A DNA stretch of 32,171 nt from Clostridium sp. CAG:413 (GCA_000431775.1 FR888229.1:103750-135920); one strand, 5' to 3'; positions 8,231 through 17,358 are shown, counted from the stretch's first letter. Notes: generated from the letters alone by a model not told the origin. A program made the numbers and translations.

Positions 8231-11200
8231 TGAAATATACAGTCAACCGTACAAACTTCAACGACTTTTCGGTCTATGAGCTTAACAGGCGCGAAGGCAG
8301 AGCCTACACGATCCCCTATTCGAGCAAAGAGACGCTTGCAAAGACCGCATTCAAAAAAGAGCGCTACTCGTCGGATATAGTCAAGGTGCTCTCGGGCAAA
8401 TGGGATTTTAAATACTACGCCTCCAACAAGGAGCTCCCCGATGTCATTGACACCGATTCACTCGCTTTCGATGAAATAACCGTTCCGTCGACATGGCAGA
8501 GAACCGGCTACGACAGCCCCGCTTACATCAATTGCCCCTATGCTTTTGACGACAAGCCCCCCTACGTTCCCAATGAGCAGCCTGTCGCTGTATATAGGAA
8601 GAAGTTTGAAGTCGACGGCAACGCCGGCAGCTATATCATAGCTTTCCTCGGCGTCGTGCCATGCATTGACCTCTATATAAACGGCGAATTCGTCGGCTAC
8701 GGCGAGGGCGCGCACAACACCTCTGAATTCGACATCACAAAGTACCTCAAAAAGGGCGAAAACGAGCTTTTCGCCGTGATACATAAGTGGTCAAACGGTA
8801 CTTTTCTTGAGTGCCAGGATATGTTCAGGGAGAACGGCATTTTCAGAGACGTACTGCTCTATCAGATGCCCGCCGCATACATTAACGACCTCTATTACCG
8901 CACCAAGGAGACTTCAAAGGGCTGGGAGCTGACCGTCAGCGTCGATATCGCTTCGCCATCCGACGGAATGACCCTCCGCACCGAAATTTATGACGGCAAA
9001 AAGCTCATAGCTTCAAAGACCGCCGATGCAAAGGCCGATACGGTCATATCATTCAAGGACCTTGATGTTATCTCATGGAATGCCGAAATACCGACCCTCT
9101 ACACCGCATACACCTCTCTTTACAGAGGCGATGACGAGGTTATGACGCTTCGTAACTACATCGGCTTTAAGACTGTCAAGATCAAAAAGGACATATTCAC
9201 CGTTAACGGCAAAGCCATCAAGGTCAAGGGCGTCAACCATCACGACACTCAGTATAAGACCGGCTATGTTATGAGCTTCGACGACCTTGAGAAAGACATA
9301 AAGCTGATGAAGTCGCTCAATGTGAACGCCGTCAGGACTTCTCACTATCCCCCCGACCCCGCTTTCCTTATCCTCTGCGACATTTACGGTCTCTATGTGG
9401 TCGATGAAGCGGATATCGAAACTCACGGCTGCGGCTGCGCCCCGCACAACAACATTGACCTTATCAGCCACGACCTCAAGTGGGCGCCGAGATACCTTGA
9501 CAGGGTCAAGAGAATGTATCAGCGCGACAGAAGCCGTGCAAGCATCATCATGTGGTCGCTCGGCAACGAGGCGGGCGGATATGCCTGCCAGGATAAGTGC
9601 TACGACTTCCTGCACGAATGCTGCCCTGAGATACCCGTCCACTATGAGGGCGTTATCAGGACTGCTCGTCACAGCTACGATGTGGTATCCGAAATGTACA
9701 CAAACCACGCAAACGTCGAGAGATGCGGCAAGCACACAAGAGGCAAGCGCTACACCCCGAAGCCCTTCTTCCTTTGCGAATACGCTCATGCAATGGGCGT
9801 AGGCCCCGGCGGACTTGAGGAATATTGGCAGATATTCTATAAATATCAAAATCTCATGGGCGGCTGCATTTGGGAATGGGCGGATCACTCGGTCTACCAC
9901 GCAAACGGCAAGCTGAAATACACCTATGGCGGCGACCACGGCGAATGGAGACACGACGGCTGCTTCTGCGTTGACGGCCTTGTCTACCCCGACAGACGCC
10001 TGCACACCGGCGCAAAGGAAATGAAGAATGTCTACCGCCCCGTCAGAGCCGAATACTCGGACGGAAAGCTGACCTTCACCAACACCAACAGATTTAAAAA
10101 TTCATCATACATAACCGCAGTCTGGGAGGCGGTCAAGGACGGCAATATCCTCATCGCCGCAGACGAGCTGACCCTCGATATCGAGCCGGAGCAGAGCAAG
10201 ACCTTTGATATAGATTTCAAGATTCCCGACGGCTCCTGCGACTGCCACATCAACGTCTATTATTATGCGGGTGAGGATGAGATAGCCTTTGAGCAGCACG
10301 CTGTCAAGGAGGACTATGTCTGCGAATCCGCTGCCGAGAGCGGCAACATATCCGTTGACACCACCGCCACGACCTGCAAGCTCTCGTTCGGCGACGGCAG
10401 CGTTACCTTCTCCCCTCTTTCGGGCGAAATGACAAGCTATATCCACTCCGGCAAGGAGCACGTCAACCAGTCCCCCGCCGCATTCAAGGGCTTCCTGCCG
10501 AATATCTACAGGGCATTTCTTGACAATGACACGCACTACAGAGACAAATGGATAGCTGCGGGTTATGACGATTACGCCTGCGTATGCAGCAAATTTGACG
10601 CAGCGGTTAAGGACGGCAAAGCCGTTGTGACCGTTGACTACCGTCTCAAGAGCGACAAGAGCATCAGACCGCTCGGCAAGACCGAGATAATTTATACCGT
10701 TTATGCAAACGGCGTTATTGACATCAAGGCATCGTTTGAGCCTGTCAGCCACAAGCTGCTCTCCGCTCATATGCCGAGATTCGGTCTCACGCTCGAGATG
10801 CCCGAGAGCTTCGGCAACGTCCAATACTACGGCATGGGCAAGGAAGAGAACCTGAGCGACCTTTACGCTCAGTCGATCATCGGCATATATGACACCACCG
10901 TTGCCGAGATGCACGAGCCCTATATCAGACCGCAGGATGCCGGCAACCGCTGCAAAGTGCGGTACCTCACGCTCACCGACGACGAGGGTTACGGTCTCAA
11001 ATTCGCTTATAAGGGCAGCTACTTCAATTTCAATGCAAGGAATTACACCCAGGAGCTGCTTCAGAAAGCAAAGCATCAGGAGGATCTGCACAACGAGCAC
11101 ACCGTAGCAGTCAACATTGACGGCTTCACCAGAGGCACGGGCACGGCAAGCTGCGGCCCTGACATTCTCAAGCAGTTTGAAGTTAACGGCAGCAAGGGTC

Positions 11201-11235
11201 TTGAATTTAAATTCACCGTTATCCCGATGAAATAA
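8230..11235 (+). CDS. lacZ: Beta-galactosidase, glycoside hydrolase family 2 (LacZ type)
   Basis: 1001 residues, the size of LacZ-type GH2 enzymes. It hydrolyses terminal beta-galactosides such as lactose. There is no signal peptide, so it acts in the cytoplasm. Domain order: jelly-roll sugar-binding domain (TVPSTWQRTGYDSPAYINCPY; DLYINGEFVGYGEGAHN), Ig-like GH2 domain, TIM barrel (KGVNHHDTQYKTG; VRTSHYPPDP), then a second Ig-like domain and the C-terminal Bgal_small_N super-sandwich (YYGMGKEENLSD). The acid/base is probably E447 in WSLGNEAGGY and the nucleophile E517 in FFLCEYAHAMG. The ATG overlaps the murC stop by one base with no independent promoter visible. A catabolic enzyme tied to an essential cell-wall gene is unusual. 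A strong terminator follows. Confidence 0.96.
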   Translation: MKYTVNRTNFNDFSVYELNRREGRAYTIPYSSKETLAKTAFKKERYSSDIVKVLSGKWDFKYYASNKELPDVIDTDSLAFDEITVPSTWQRTGYDSPAYINCPYAFDDKPPYVPNEQPVAVYRKKFEVDGNAGSYIIAFLGVVPCIDLYINGEFVGYGEGAHNTSEFDITKYLKKGENELFAVIHKWSNGTFLECQDMFRENGIFRDVLLYQMPAAYINDLYYRTKETSKGWELTVSVDIASPSDGMTLRTEIYDGKKLIASKTADAKADTVISFKDLDVISWNAEIPTLYTAYTSLYRGDDEVMTLRNYIGFKTVKIKKDIFTVNGKAIKVKGVNHHDTQYKTGYVMSFDDLEKDIKLMKSLNVNAVRTSHYPPDPAFLILCDIYGLYVVDEADIETHGCGCAPHNNIDLISHDLKWAPRYLDRVKRMYQRDRSRASIIMWSLGNEAGGYACQDKCYDFLHECCPEIPVHYEGVIRTARHSYDVVSEMYTNHANVERCGKHTRGKRYTPKPFFLCEYAHAMGVGPGGLEEYWQIFYKYQNLMGGCIWEWADHSVYHANGKLKYTYGGDHGEWRHDGCFCVDGLVYPDRRLHTGAKEMKNVYRPVRAEYSDGKLTFTNTNRFKNSSYITAVWEAVKDGNILIAADELTLDIEPEQSKTFDIDFKIPDGSCDCHINVYYYAGEDEIAFEQHAVKEDYVCESAAESGNISVDTTATTCKLSFGDGSVTFSPLSGEMTSYIHSGKEHVNQSPAAFKGFLPNIYRAFLDNDTHYRDKWIAAGYDDYACVCSKFDAAVKDGKAVVTVDYRLKSDKSIRPLGKTEIIYTVYANGVIDIKASFEPVSHKLLSAHMPRFGLTLEMPESFGNVQYYGMGKEENLSDLYAQSIIGIYDTTVAEMHEPYIRPQDAGNRCKVRYLTLTDDEGYGLKFAYKGSYFNFNARNYTQELLQKAKHQEDLHNEHTVAVNIDGFTRGTGTASCGPDILKQFEVNGSKGLEFKFTVIPMK

Positions 11236-11245
11236 ACCGAATAAA

Positions 11246-11283
11246 AAAGCGAAGCCGCCGGGCGAACCGGCGGCTTTCTTATA
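11246..11283. terminator. Bidirectional intrinsic terminator between lacZ and the InlB-repeat gene
   Basis: A perfect 10-bp GC-rich stem (AAGCCGCCGG at 11252-11261 with CCGGCGGCTT at 11267-11276) closes a five-base loop. It is followed by TCTTATAT on the plus strand and, after CGC, by T6 on the minus strand. It serves two convergent genes. Confidence 0.85.
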
Positions 11284-11297
11284 TCCTATGCTGTTTT

Positions 11298-13916
11298 TTA
11301 ATACCAAATGAAGCCGAGCAGGAAGATGCGTATGAGCATCTGCCACCATGTGTATTTGACCGTGATCTTGCAGTGCTCCTCGATATCCGTACCGACAATA
11401 TGCATGGTGACGACCGCCGTGCCTTTGCCGACCGCCTTATACGAGCCGTCTTTATCGACCGTAACGACCGATTCATCGGAGGAGGAGTATTCAACGAGCG
11501 AGGGATCCTCGGTTATCGTGTTGAGCTTTCCGACAGACTTGTAATAAATCACTAACTCACGATCCGGCAAACGTGCGGCAAGCTGCCACTGCGCGGTGAG
11601 GGTCATATTCTCGGCGGGCATGGTCGAGGGGATCCCTTTATCCCAACCGACAAATATATAACCCGCTCTTGTCGGGGCGACAGGCGCGATAATTGCCGTG
11701 CCGTAATCCTGAGTTATGGGAGCAACGGCAGTTCCGCCGTTTGAGTCAAAAGCAATGGTATACTGATTGATAATCCAATGTGGATAGAGAGTGACGGTCT
11801 CGCCTGCGTTCACAGTCAGATTTTGAACGCTCCCACCGAGTGCGTAACTGATCCCAGAGCAATCCTCATTCGGATTCCAACCTACAAGCGTATATCCTTC
11901 GCGGGTGACACTGTCGGCATCGGGCAGCGTGAACGGCACATCGTAGGTGCAATCAAACACGCCGTATCCGACGCAGTTGACCTTGTATTCGATCGGCTTC
12001 CAAACCGCGGTCAGCACCGAAACGGACTGCGGAACGCTTTCGCCCGGGGCGTAGGTATTCTCGCCGTCGCTCCAACCACCAAACGTATAGCCGACAGGCG
12101 CGGTCAGACACTCTTTTGCGGGGGCGGTGAAGCTCTCACCGTTTTTCACAATGATATTTATACTGCCCTCGCCGTTAAATTTTTTACCTCCGAGGTCAAG
12201 GGTAACGATTTTAAGTGCGTCAGCGCCGAGTGACTCCGCATTCATAACTTCAAGCACGGGGCGATATGCACATTTATTGCTTTCAGTCGCTCCCCATAGA
12301 TGATTACTAACCATACGGAAGCTTCTGAATCTGTTTTGATCCTGGTCTCGGTAGGTGTCCTGCCCCCAAACATAGGAATTGTTTTCCGACATTTTAATGA
12401 AGTCGGAGTTTTTGTTAAGGATCTGCTGCCAATCATTATTAGCAGGAAGACCGATCTTATAATCGTCAAAGTCCTGGATGCTGCCTATAGAGGGAGCACG
12501 GAGAGTATATGTTACGCCGTCCAAGGTGCAGGTTTTGCCGAAGATGAGACCCGCGGAGTTCAGATCCGTCCATTTAACATCGACGGTGAGAAGATCATCG
12601 GCTACAAACAGGCTGTGCGGATATGCATAGCCGTACTGCGCGTCTTTATCGGTAGCCTTTGCGGCCTCATCGGATGAGGATACCACACCGACCGAAGCGG
12701 GTTTAAGCACATAGGCATTCACCGTACCTGTATAAATGAAAGGAACATAATGGAATGTGGTATCGGGGAGCAGATCGTTCGGCGTGCCGACAATGTCCAT
12801 TGCTGACAGGTCAAAATAGTATCTGCCGCCGGGCATGAGTTTAAACTGCTCGCTGACCGTCCACCCCGCATACAGTGTGATATCCTCTGTCACGCTCTTT
12901 GTGAAGTCATAGGCCTGCGTGCAGGCTTCGTCAGTGTACCAGCCTGTGAAATCATAGCCGTCCTTTGTCGGGTCATCGGGTCTGAGCGCCGCTGCGCCGC
13001 TCTGCAAAACCTGTTTGGCGTATTCGCTTTCTCCGTTTTTATATGTTACGGTGAGGCCGGAGATACGCCCGCTAAATTTTCCACCGACTGAGATCCCGCC
13101 GTAGAAAATACCATGCTCGATCGTAGCTTCGTAACCCACTCTCGTCTCGCCACGGAAAGCAGTAATGCCGCTCTGTCCGGCGGCGGATTTGATCCTGCCT
13201 TTCTCTTCAACAAGCACATACCCGTCCACCTCGCCGCCGTTGGCGTTCATTATGGCACCGTTGGTCAGATATACGCCGTCTTTGCCAATCGAAGCAGCGG
13301 TGCATTCTTTGATAACGCCGCCGTTCATATTGAATGTGCCGCCGAAGGCAAGCACAGCGCCGAGATGCGCAGCGTAGCAGCCGATCATCAAGCCGTCATT
13401 CATAGTGAACGTGCCGCTTCTTATCTCAACAGCGCCCGCCGTGCCCTGGCAGCCGACGAAGCTGCCGCTATTCATAGTAAGCGTGCAGTCTTTAACACGT
13501 AACGAATAGTTAGAAATGATGCCGCCCTTGGCAATCAGATCACCGTTCTCCTCGTCCAACGCCCACAGACCGCCGCCGTAAAGATTAAAGAACTTATGCA
13601 CGGTATCCGGGTTGCTGTCGATAATCGTCAAATCACCTGTGACCTCAATGTCTCCGCAGGCACGTTCCGGATTGTAATACCGCAGAACGTGACCGTTAAG
13701 GTCGAGAGTCATCGCGCGCTCGACGGTAAGATTTCCGTTAAATGTGATGCTCGCCGTGAGCCGAACTGTGTCATTTCTAATGTCCGCAAGCGCATCGACC
13801 AGCTCCTGCGCCGTTGCGACATTCTTAACGGTCTCGCCCTCGGCAAATACGCCTTTCGGCATAAAGCAGAGCGCCATACATAGGGTGAGCAGGATGCTTA
13901 AAATTCTTTTTTTCAT
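11298..13916 (-). CDS. Secreted surface protein with beta-helix, Listeria-Bacteroides (InlB B) repeats and Big2-like domain
   Basis: 872 residues. A signal peptide (MKKRILSILLTLCMALC, cleavage near A25) is followed by a region of short Gly/Asn-rich repeats (about 90-290) typical of a right-handed beta-helix (MNSGSFVGC, MNDGLMIGC, MNGGVIKEC). Next come an InlB-type repeat (about 318-350, GYDFTGWYTDEAC), a middle domain (about 355-600) that I know only as recurring in clostridial InlB-repeat proteins (YVWGQDTYRDQ, CAYRPVLEV), three more InlB-type repeats (ending near 640, 712 and 776, each ...GW...W), and a Big2-like domain (about 785-852, YSSSDESVVTV, GKGTAVVTM). It ends in TWWQMLIRIFLLGFIWY. 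There is no LPXTG, SLH or dockerin. Function is unknown; a role in adhesion or surface display is inferred. RBS GGAGGT and a consensus promoter precede it. Confidence 0.88.
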   Translation of the reverse strand: MKKRILSILLTLCMALCFMPKGVFAEGETVKNVATAQELVDALADIRNDTVRLTASITFNGNLTVERAMTLDLNGHVLRYYNPERACGDIEVTGDLTIIDSNPDTVHKFFNLYGGGLWALDEENGDLIAKGGIISNYSLRVKDCTLTMNSGSFVGCQGTAGAVEIRSGTFTMNDGLMIGCYAAHLGAVLAFGGTFNMNGGVIKECTAASIGKDGVYLTNGAIMNANGGEVDGYVLVEEKGRIKSAAGQSGITAFRGETRVGYEATIEHGIFYGGISVGGKFSGRISGLTVTYKNGESEYAKQVLQSGAAALRPDDPTKDGYDFTGWYTDEACTQAYDFTKSVTEDITLYAGWTVSEQFKLMPGGRYYFDLSAMDIVGTPNDLLPDTTFHYVPFIYTGTVNAYVLKPASVGVVSSSDEAAKATDKDAQYGYAYPHSLFVADDLLTVDVKWTDLNSAGLIFGKTCTLDGVTYTLRAPSIGSIQDFDDYKIGLPANNDWQQILNKNSDFIKMSENNSYVWGQDTYRDQDQNRFRSFRMVSNHLWGATESNKCAYRPVLEVMNAESLGADALKIVTLDLGGKKFNGEGSINIIVKNGESFTAPAKECLTAPVGYTFGGWSDGENTYAPGESVPQSVSVLTAVWKPIEYKVNCVGYGVFDCTYDVPFTLPDADSVTREGYTLVGWNPNEDCSGISYALGGSVQNLTVNAGETVTLYPHWIINQYTIAFDSNGGTAVAPITQDYGTAIIAPVAPTRAGYIFVGWDKGIPSTMPAENMTLTAQWQLAARLPDRELVIYYKSVGKLNTITEDPSLVEYSSSDESVVTVDKDGSYKAVGKGTAVVTMHIVGTDIEEHCKITVKYTWWQMLIRIFLLGFIWY

Positions 13917-13990
13917 CTTGTTACCTCCGTTTCACCGTCTCACGACAGCTTAAATCATTTTTTGTTTTCAACACTACAGTTTTTATATTA

Positions 13991-14019
13991 ATTATATTAG
14001 AGAACATTAGAAAAGTCAA
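13991..14019 (-). promoter_or_regulatory. Sigma-A-type promoter for the InlB-repeat protein gene
   Basis: On the minus strand TTGACT (14014-14019) and a perfect TATAAT (13991-13996) are separated by 17 bases, about 75 bases upstream of the start codon. The gene is therefore a single-gene transcription unit. Confidence 0.8.
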
Positions 14020-14059
14020 GAAAATTGTCCCTTAAACCCAATGGGATTTCATCCTTAAA

Positions 14060-14104
14060 CAAAACTATCGGCAACGACCGTTAACGCCGCTGTCGATAGT
14101 TTTT
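14060..14104 (-). terminator. Intrinsic terminator after the GH5 gene
   Basis: A 9-bp stem AAACTATCG/CGATAGTTT (14062-14070 with 14094-14102), with a long structured loop, is followed on the minus strand by TTTTGTTTAAGG. On the plus strand it is followed by TTTTTCGC, so it might work both ways. It lies 35 bases after the GH5 stop codon. Confidence 0.6.
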
Positions 14105-14138
14105 CGCTGCTTCAAATGAAACAGCGCTTATTAATTTG

Positions 14139-15458
14139 TCAATTGTTTACGTAAGGTTTTATGTTATTCTCAAAATTGCCGGTCGAAACAAAGCTCTCGT
14201 CGGTTCTGAGAACTTCGCCCCATTTGAGAGCTATCTCCTCATAGCTGTCGTTGCGTACATCGGCGTTGGTGATAACGTCGGTCTTGCCGCCGTACAGATA
14301 CCATTCGGAGGTCTCCGCACCCCAGCCCGTGCCCTTATATGACCAAATCGTCCAGCTATAGTTCCATTTATTCATCGAGCCGAGGATTGCGTCCCAGGTT
14401 GCGCTGCCGAGCGACTTGAATTCGCCGACATAGAGAGGAACATTATAGGGATAAAGCAAAGCGGTGAAAAGTAAGAGCTTGAAGCCGAAATTAGTCTTAT
14501 TATAAAAATGAAGCTGATAAACCACGTTGCTCCAGCCCATCAGCCACGGGGCGGGCAGATTATAGAGCCTCCAGATGCCCTCCATGGTGATGATATGGTC
14601 GTTGTCAACGGATCTCACGGCGTCATACAGACGGCTGTAGAGAGATATAGTCTTGAGATTGTTCTTTTCGATATACGATGCAACATCGCACATCGGCTCG
14701 TTGAGCAGGTCATACATAGCGACGGCAGGATTGCCGCTGTAACGCTCCGCAACGGCGACCCACAGCTCTATAGTGAGCTTGCGCCACGCCTCGGCCTGTT
14801 TAGTCAGCTTGAAGAGCCCGCAGGAATTGATCTTGCCGCAATGCTCCTTGTTATTCTGATATCCGGGCGCGCCGTGAAGGTCGAGGATGACATAAATCCC
14901 CCTCTTGCCGCACTCCTCAACCACCCAGTCAAGGCGGCTGAAATCCCATTCGCCGTTCTCGTCGAGTATCTTAGTGCCCTTATCGTCATAATAGAAATTA
15001 CGGTACCAGAAGGGAACTCGGACGCAGTTGAAGCCCATGGAGGCGATATTGTCGAGGTCGACCTCGGTTATCCAATTGTCGGCGTAGGTGTTGAGCAGCT
15101 CATAAGCCTTCTCAACTCCGAAACGCTCGGTAAGCACCTCAAAGGTGGTTATATTATCCACAGAATTCTCAACCGGACACATCCACTCCTCCTGAATGAG
15201 CCATGCACCGAGATTAACGCCTCTGAGCGAGACCTCCTGCCCTTTCCTGTTAACTATCTTTTTGCCGTCGGTCTGAAGGAAATCATCGTCGGTTATCGGG
15301 TGTCCGAGGGTGACTATAACCTCGCTGCTGTCGTTTGCGGCAAGGCTGCCGACGCTGACCGAACTGATAACCACCGTTAGTGAAAGCACGGCTGCAATAA
15401 TGCGAAGAACGTATCTCCCGACCGTGCGGGATCTGTAAGTATTTTCCGAAAGTTTCAA
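14139..15458 (-). CDS. Secreted glycoside hydrolase family 5 glucanase (cellulase/exo-glucanase type), TTG start
   Basis: 439 residues. GH5 enzymes cleave beta-glucans such as cellulose or beta-1,3-glucan by a retaining mechanism. Visible motifs: GFNCVRVPFWYRNFYY on beta-strand 3, YVILDLHGAPGYQNN, the acid/base Glu in MYDLLNEPMCDV (about E253), HFYNKTNFG, and the nucleophile Glu in LYVGEFKSLG (about E345), with WSYKGTGWGAE after it. A positively charged segment and hydrophobic helix (about 15-40) ending VGSLAAND form a signal peptide. The frame stays open back to 15686 into upp, but the RBS GGAGG at 15466-15470 is seven bases before TTG at 15458, which gives a coherent signal peptide. No cellulose-binding or anchoring module is seen. 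The exact polysaccharide cannot be assigned. Confidence 0.88.
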   Translation of the reverse strand: MKLSENTYRSRTVGRYVLRIIAAVLSLTVVISSVSVGSLAANDSSEVIVTLGHPITDDDFLQTDGKKIVNRKGQEVSLRGVNLGAWLIQEEWMCPVENSVDNITTFEVLTERFGVEKAYELLNTYADNWITEVDLDNIASMGFNCVRVPFWYRNFYYDDKGTKILDENGEWDFSRLDWVVEECGKRGIYVILDLHGAPGYQNNKEHCGKINSCGLFKLTKQAEAWRKLTIELWVAVAERYSGNPAVAMYDLLNEPMCDVASYIEKNNLKTISLYSRLYDAVRSVDNDHIITMEGIWRLYNLPAPWLMGWSNVVYQLHFYNKTNFGFKLLLFTALLYPYNVPLYVGEFKSLGSATWDAILGSMNKWNYSWTIWSYKGTGWGAETSEWYLYGGKTDVITNADVRNDSYEEIALKWGEVLRTDESFVSTGNFENNIKPYVNN

Positions 15459-15480
15459 AACAGTTCCTCCCGTTAGCATA

Positions 15481-15496
15481 GCGGTCAGCTGACCGC
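15481..15496. promoter_or_regulatory. 16-bp perfect palindrome in the leader of the GH5 gene
   Basis: GCGGTCAGCTGACCGC is a perfect palindrome 10 bases upstream of the GH5 RBS and just downstream of the upp terminator. It could be an operator for a dimeric regulator. No obvious promoter lies between the upp terminator and this site. Confidence 0.4.
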
Positions 15497-15504
15497 CGAA
15501 AAAT

Positions 15505-15540
15505 GAAAGTGAAAATACCCCCGAGTGATCGGCTCGGGGG
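15505..15540 (-). terminator. Intrinsic terminator after upp
   Basis: A perfect 8-bp GC-rich stem CCCCCGAG/CTCGGGGG (15518-15525 with 15533-15540) with a 7-base loop lies 15 bases after the upp stop codon. On the minus strand it is followed by TATTTTCACTTTCATTTTT. The T tract is interrupted, so some read-through into the GH5 gene is possible. Confidence 0.75.
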
Positions 15541-15555
15541 CGATCGTTTGATTTA

Positions 15556-16185
15556 TTATTTGGTGCCGAAGATCCTGTCGCCTGCGTCGCCGAGACCGGG
15601 GACGATATATCCGTGTTCATTAAGATGATCGTCAAGAGCGGCAACATAGATATCGACGTCAGGGTGAGCCTTCTGAAGAGCGGCAAGCCCCTCGGGAGCG
15701 GCGATAATGCCCATGAATTTGATATCCTTGGGGTTGCGTTTCTTTATCTGGGTGATAGCGTCGATTGCCGAGCCGCCGGTGGCAAGCATCGGATCAAGGA
15801 CTATAACCTCACGCACCTCTATATCGGCAGGCAGCTTGCAGTAATACTCAACCGGCATAAGGGTTTCGGGGTCTCTGTAAAGGCCGATATGACCGACTCT
15901 TGCGGAGGGAACGAGCGCAAGCACGCCGTCCACCATGCCGAGACCGGCTCTTAGGATAGGAACGAAGGCAAGCTTCTTACCGGCGAGCACCTTAGTCTTG
16001 GCGACCGCGACGGGAGTCTTTATCTCGGTGTCTTTAAGAGGAAGATCTCTGGTTGCTTCGTAGCAGATAAGGGTTGCTATCTCGCTGACAAGCGCTCTGA
16101 ATTCCTTTGAACCTGTCTTTTCGTTCCTGAGGATAGTCAGCTTATGCTGGATGAGGGGATGATCCATAATCATTACTTTTGCCAT
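15556..16185 (-). CDS. upp: Uracil phosphoribosyltransferase
   Basis: 209 residues, the standard length. It makes UMP from uracil and PRPP in pyrimidine salvage. The N-terminus ([22 protein letters not shown]) is nearly invariant in the family. The [14 protein letters not shown] segment and the PRPP-binding loop [12 protein letters not shown] are present, as is the C-terminal [12 protein letters not shown] motif that binds uracil. RBS GGAGG is eight bases before the ATG. It follows rpiB by 31 bases with no terminator between, so it is the last gene of the tsaE operon. Confidence 0.98.
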   Translation of the reverse strand: MAKVMIMDHPLIQHKLTILRNEKTGSKEFRALVSEIATLICYEATRDLPLKDTEIKTPVAVAKTKVLAGKKLAFVPILRAGLGMVDGVLALVPSARVGHIGLYRDPETLMPVEYYCKLPADIEVREVIVLDPMLATGGSAIDAITQIKKRNPKDIKFMGIIAAPEGLAALQKAHPDVDIYVAALDDHLNEHGYIVPGLGDAGDRIFGTK

Positions 16186-16216
16186 TTAAATAACCTCCGA
16201 TATATTTAATTGTTAA

Positions 16217-16660
16217 TTAAAATCTGTTTTCGAGCTCAGTTATCTGAGCGATCCTGCGAGCGTGGCGCTCCTCGCCGCTGAACGGCGTATCGAGGAAGAT
16301 ATCGACAAGCTCGATAGCTTTCTCAGGAGTGACAACTCTGCCGCCGAGGCAAAGCATATTTGCGTCGTTATGCAGCCTTGTCATCTCGGCTGAGAATGCG
16401 TCCGAGCAGCAAGCCGCTCTGATGCCTCTGACCTTGTTTGCCGCCATGGAAATGCCGACGCCCGTGCCGCAGAAAAGCAGACCGAGGCTGCATTCGCCGC
16501 TCGCTACGGCCTTTGCCGCAAGCTCGGCGTAGACGGCGTAATCGGTGGATTCAGGCGTATAAGTGCCGAAATCCTTATACTCGATTTTCCTCATATCAAG
16601 ATGATCCTTGATGATGTTTTTAAGCTCAAGACCTGCATGGTCGCAACCTAAAGCTATCAT
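16217..16660 (-). CDS. rpiB: Ribose-5-phosphate isomerase B
   Basis: 147 residues, the family length. It interconverts ribose 5-phosphate and ribulose 5-phosphate in the pentose phosphate pathway; some homologues also isomerise allose 6-phosphate. The start IALGCDHAGLELK, the active-site cysteine C64 in LLFCGTGVGISMAANK, and RLHNDANMLCLGGR are diagnostic of the RpiB/LacAB family. The ATG overlaps the tsaB stop by four bases. Placed before upp, it fits supply of ribose phosphate for PRPP-dependent salvage. Confidence 0.96.
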   Translation of the reverse strand: MIALGCDHAGLELKNIIKDHLDMRKIEYKDFGTYTPESTDYAVYAELAAKAVASGECSLGLLFCGTGVGISMAANKVRGIRAACCSDAFSAEMTRLHNDANMLCLGGRVVTPEKAIELVDIFLDTPFSGEERHARRIAQITELENRF

Positions 16661-17358
16661 GTGTTTACTCCCTTTCTCAATTTAAGCTCACGCTCTGCCT
16701 GCGGCGGTCTGAGATAGACCGGAACAAGCTCCGAAGCAGGGCGAAACAGCTCTTTATTATCCTCAGCGGCTGCGGCAACGCCGTAAGCGCGCTGATATCT
16801 TCTATTCTCTGCGGCGAGATGAACGGCGGGAAGCCTGCCGCCGAATGCTGCAAAGCAAAGCTTGGCGCCGTCGCCTGCAAGATATATCTTTTTGTCATAG
16901 CACGCAAGGTCGGCTTCAAGCTCGGTTATAGGCATCGCTTTATCCTCGCAAATACGCGCAACCTTGCCGCCCGAGCACTCAAAAAGAGCGGTATAGACTT
17001 GATTGCAGCGAGCGTCCATTGCGACGCAGACAAGGCTATCGTCATCGGCAAAATTATAAGCGGCAGAGAGCAGAGTAGACACACCCGCACAAGGCTTATC
17101 GCCACTGAGGGCAAGCCCCTTGACGGCGGCAACACCTATCCTTATACCCGTGAATGAGCCCGGACCGACGTTGACGCTCAGGGCATCTATATCGGCGAAG
17201 CTCATATCCGCCTGGGTCAGCGCATTATCGACCATTGGCATCAGCGTGCGGCTGTGGGTCAAAGCGGCGTTGACAAAGCATTCGCTTATCAGCCTGCCCC
17301 CCTCGGTCACGGCGACGCTCACGGTCTTTGCAGAGGAATCAATCGCTAATATTTTCAA
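16657..17358 (-). CDS. tsaB: tRNA threonylcarbamoyladenosine biosynthesis protein TsaB (TTG start)
   Basis: 233 residues. TsaB is the non-catalytic partner of TsaD in making t6A37 on ANN-decoding tRNAs. The ASKHA-fold start [17 protein letters not shown], the HSRTLMPMVD segment and the GPGSFTGIRIGVAAVKGLA motif are diagnostic. The initiation codon is TTG at 17358, with GGAG upstream inside tsaE; the genes overlap by 20 bases, so coupling is likely. The C-terminal part (about 175-233) is variable, as usual for the family. The catalytic partner gene tsaD is not in this window. Confidence 0.95.
   Translation of the reverse strand: MKILAIDSSAKTVSVAVTEGGRLISECFVNAALTHSRTLMPMVDNALTQADMSFADIDALSVNVGPGSFTGIRIGVAAVKGLALSGDKPCAGVSTLLSAAYNFADDDSLVCVAMDARCNQVYTALFECSGGKVARICEDKAMPITELEADLACYDKKIYLAGDGAKLCFAAFGGRLPAVHLAAENRRYQRAYGVAAAAEDNKELFRPASELVPVYLRPPQAERELKLRKGVNT

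Noticed and set aside
10105..11349. 414-residue open frame antisense to lacZ
   Set aside because: It lies entirely opposite a clear GH2 gene, has no RBS or known motif, and is a by-product of the GC-rich codon use. The same applies to the 310-residue frame at 9073-10005.
15459..15686. N-terminal extension of the GH5 protein to 15686
   Set aside because: It would overlap the upp gene and its terminator, and the RBS lies downstream at 15466-15470, fitting the TTG at 15458 and a proper signal peptide.
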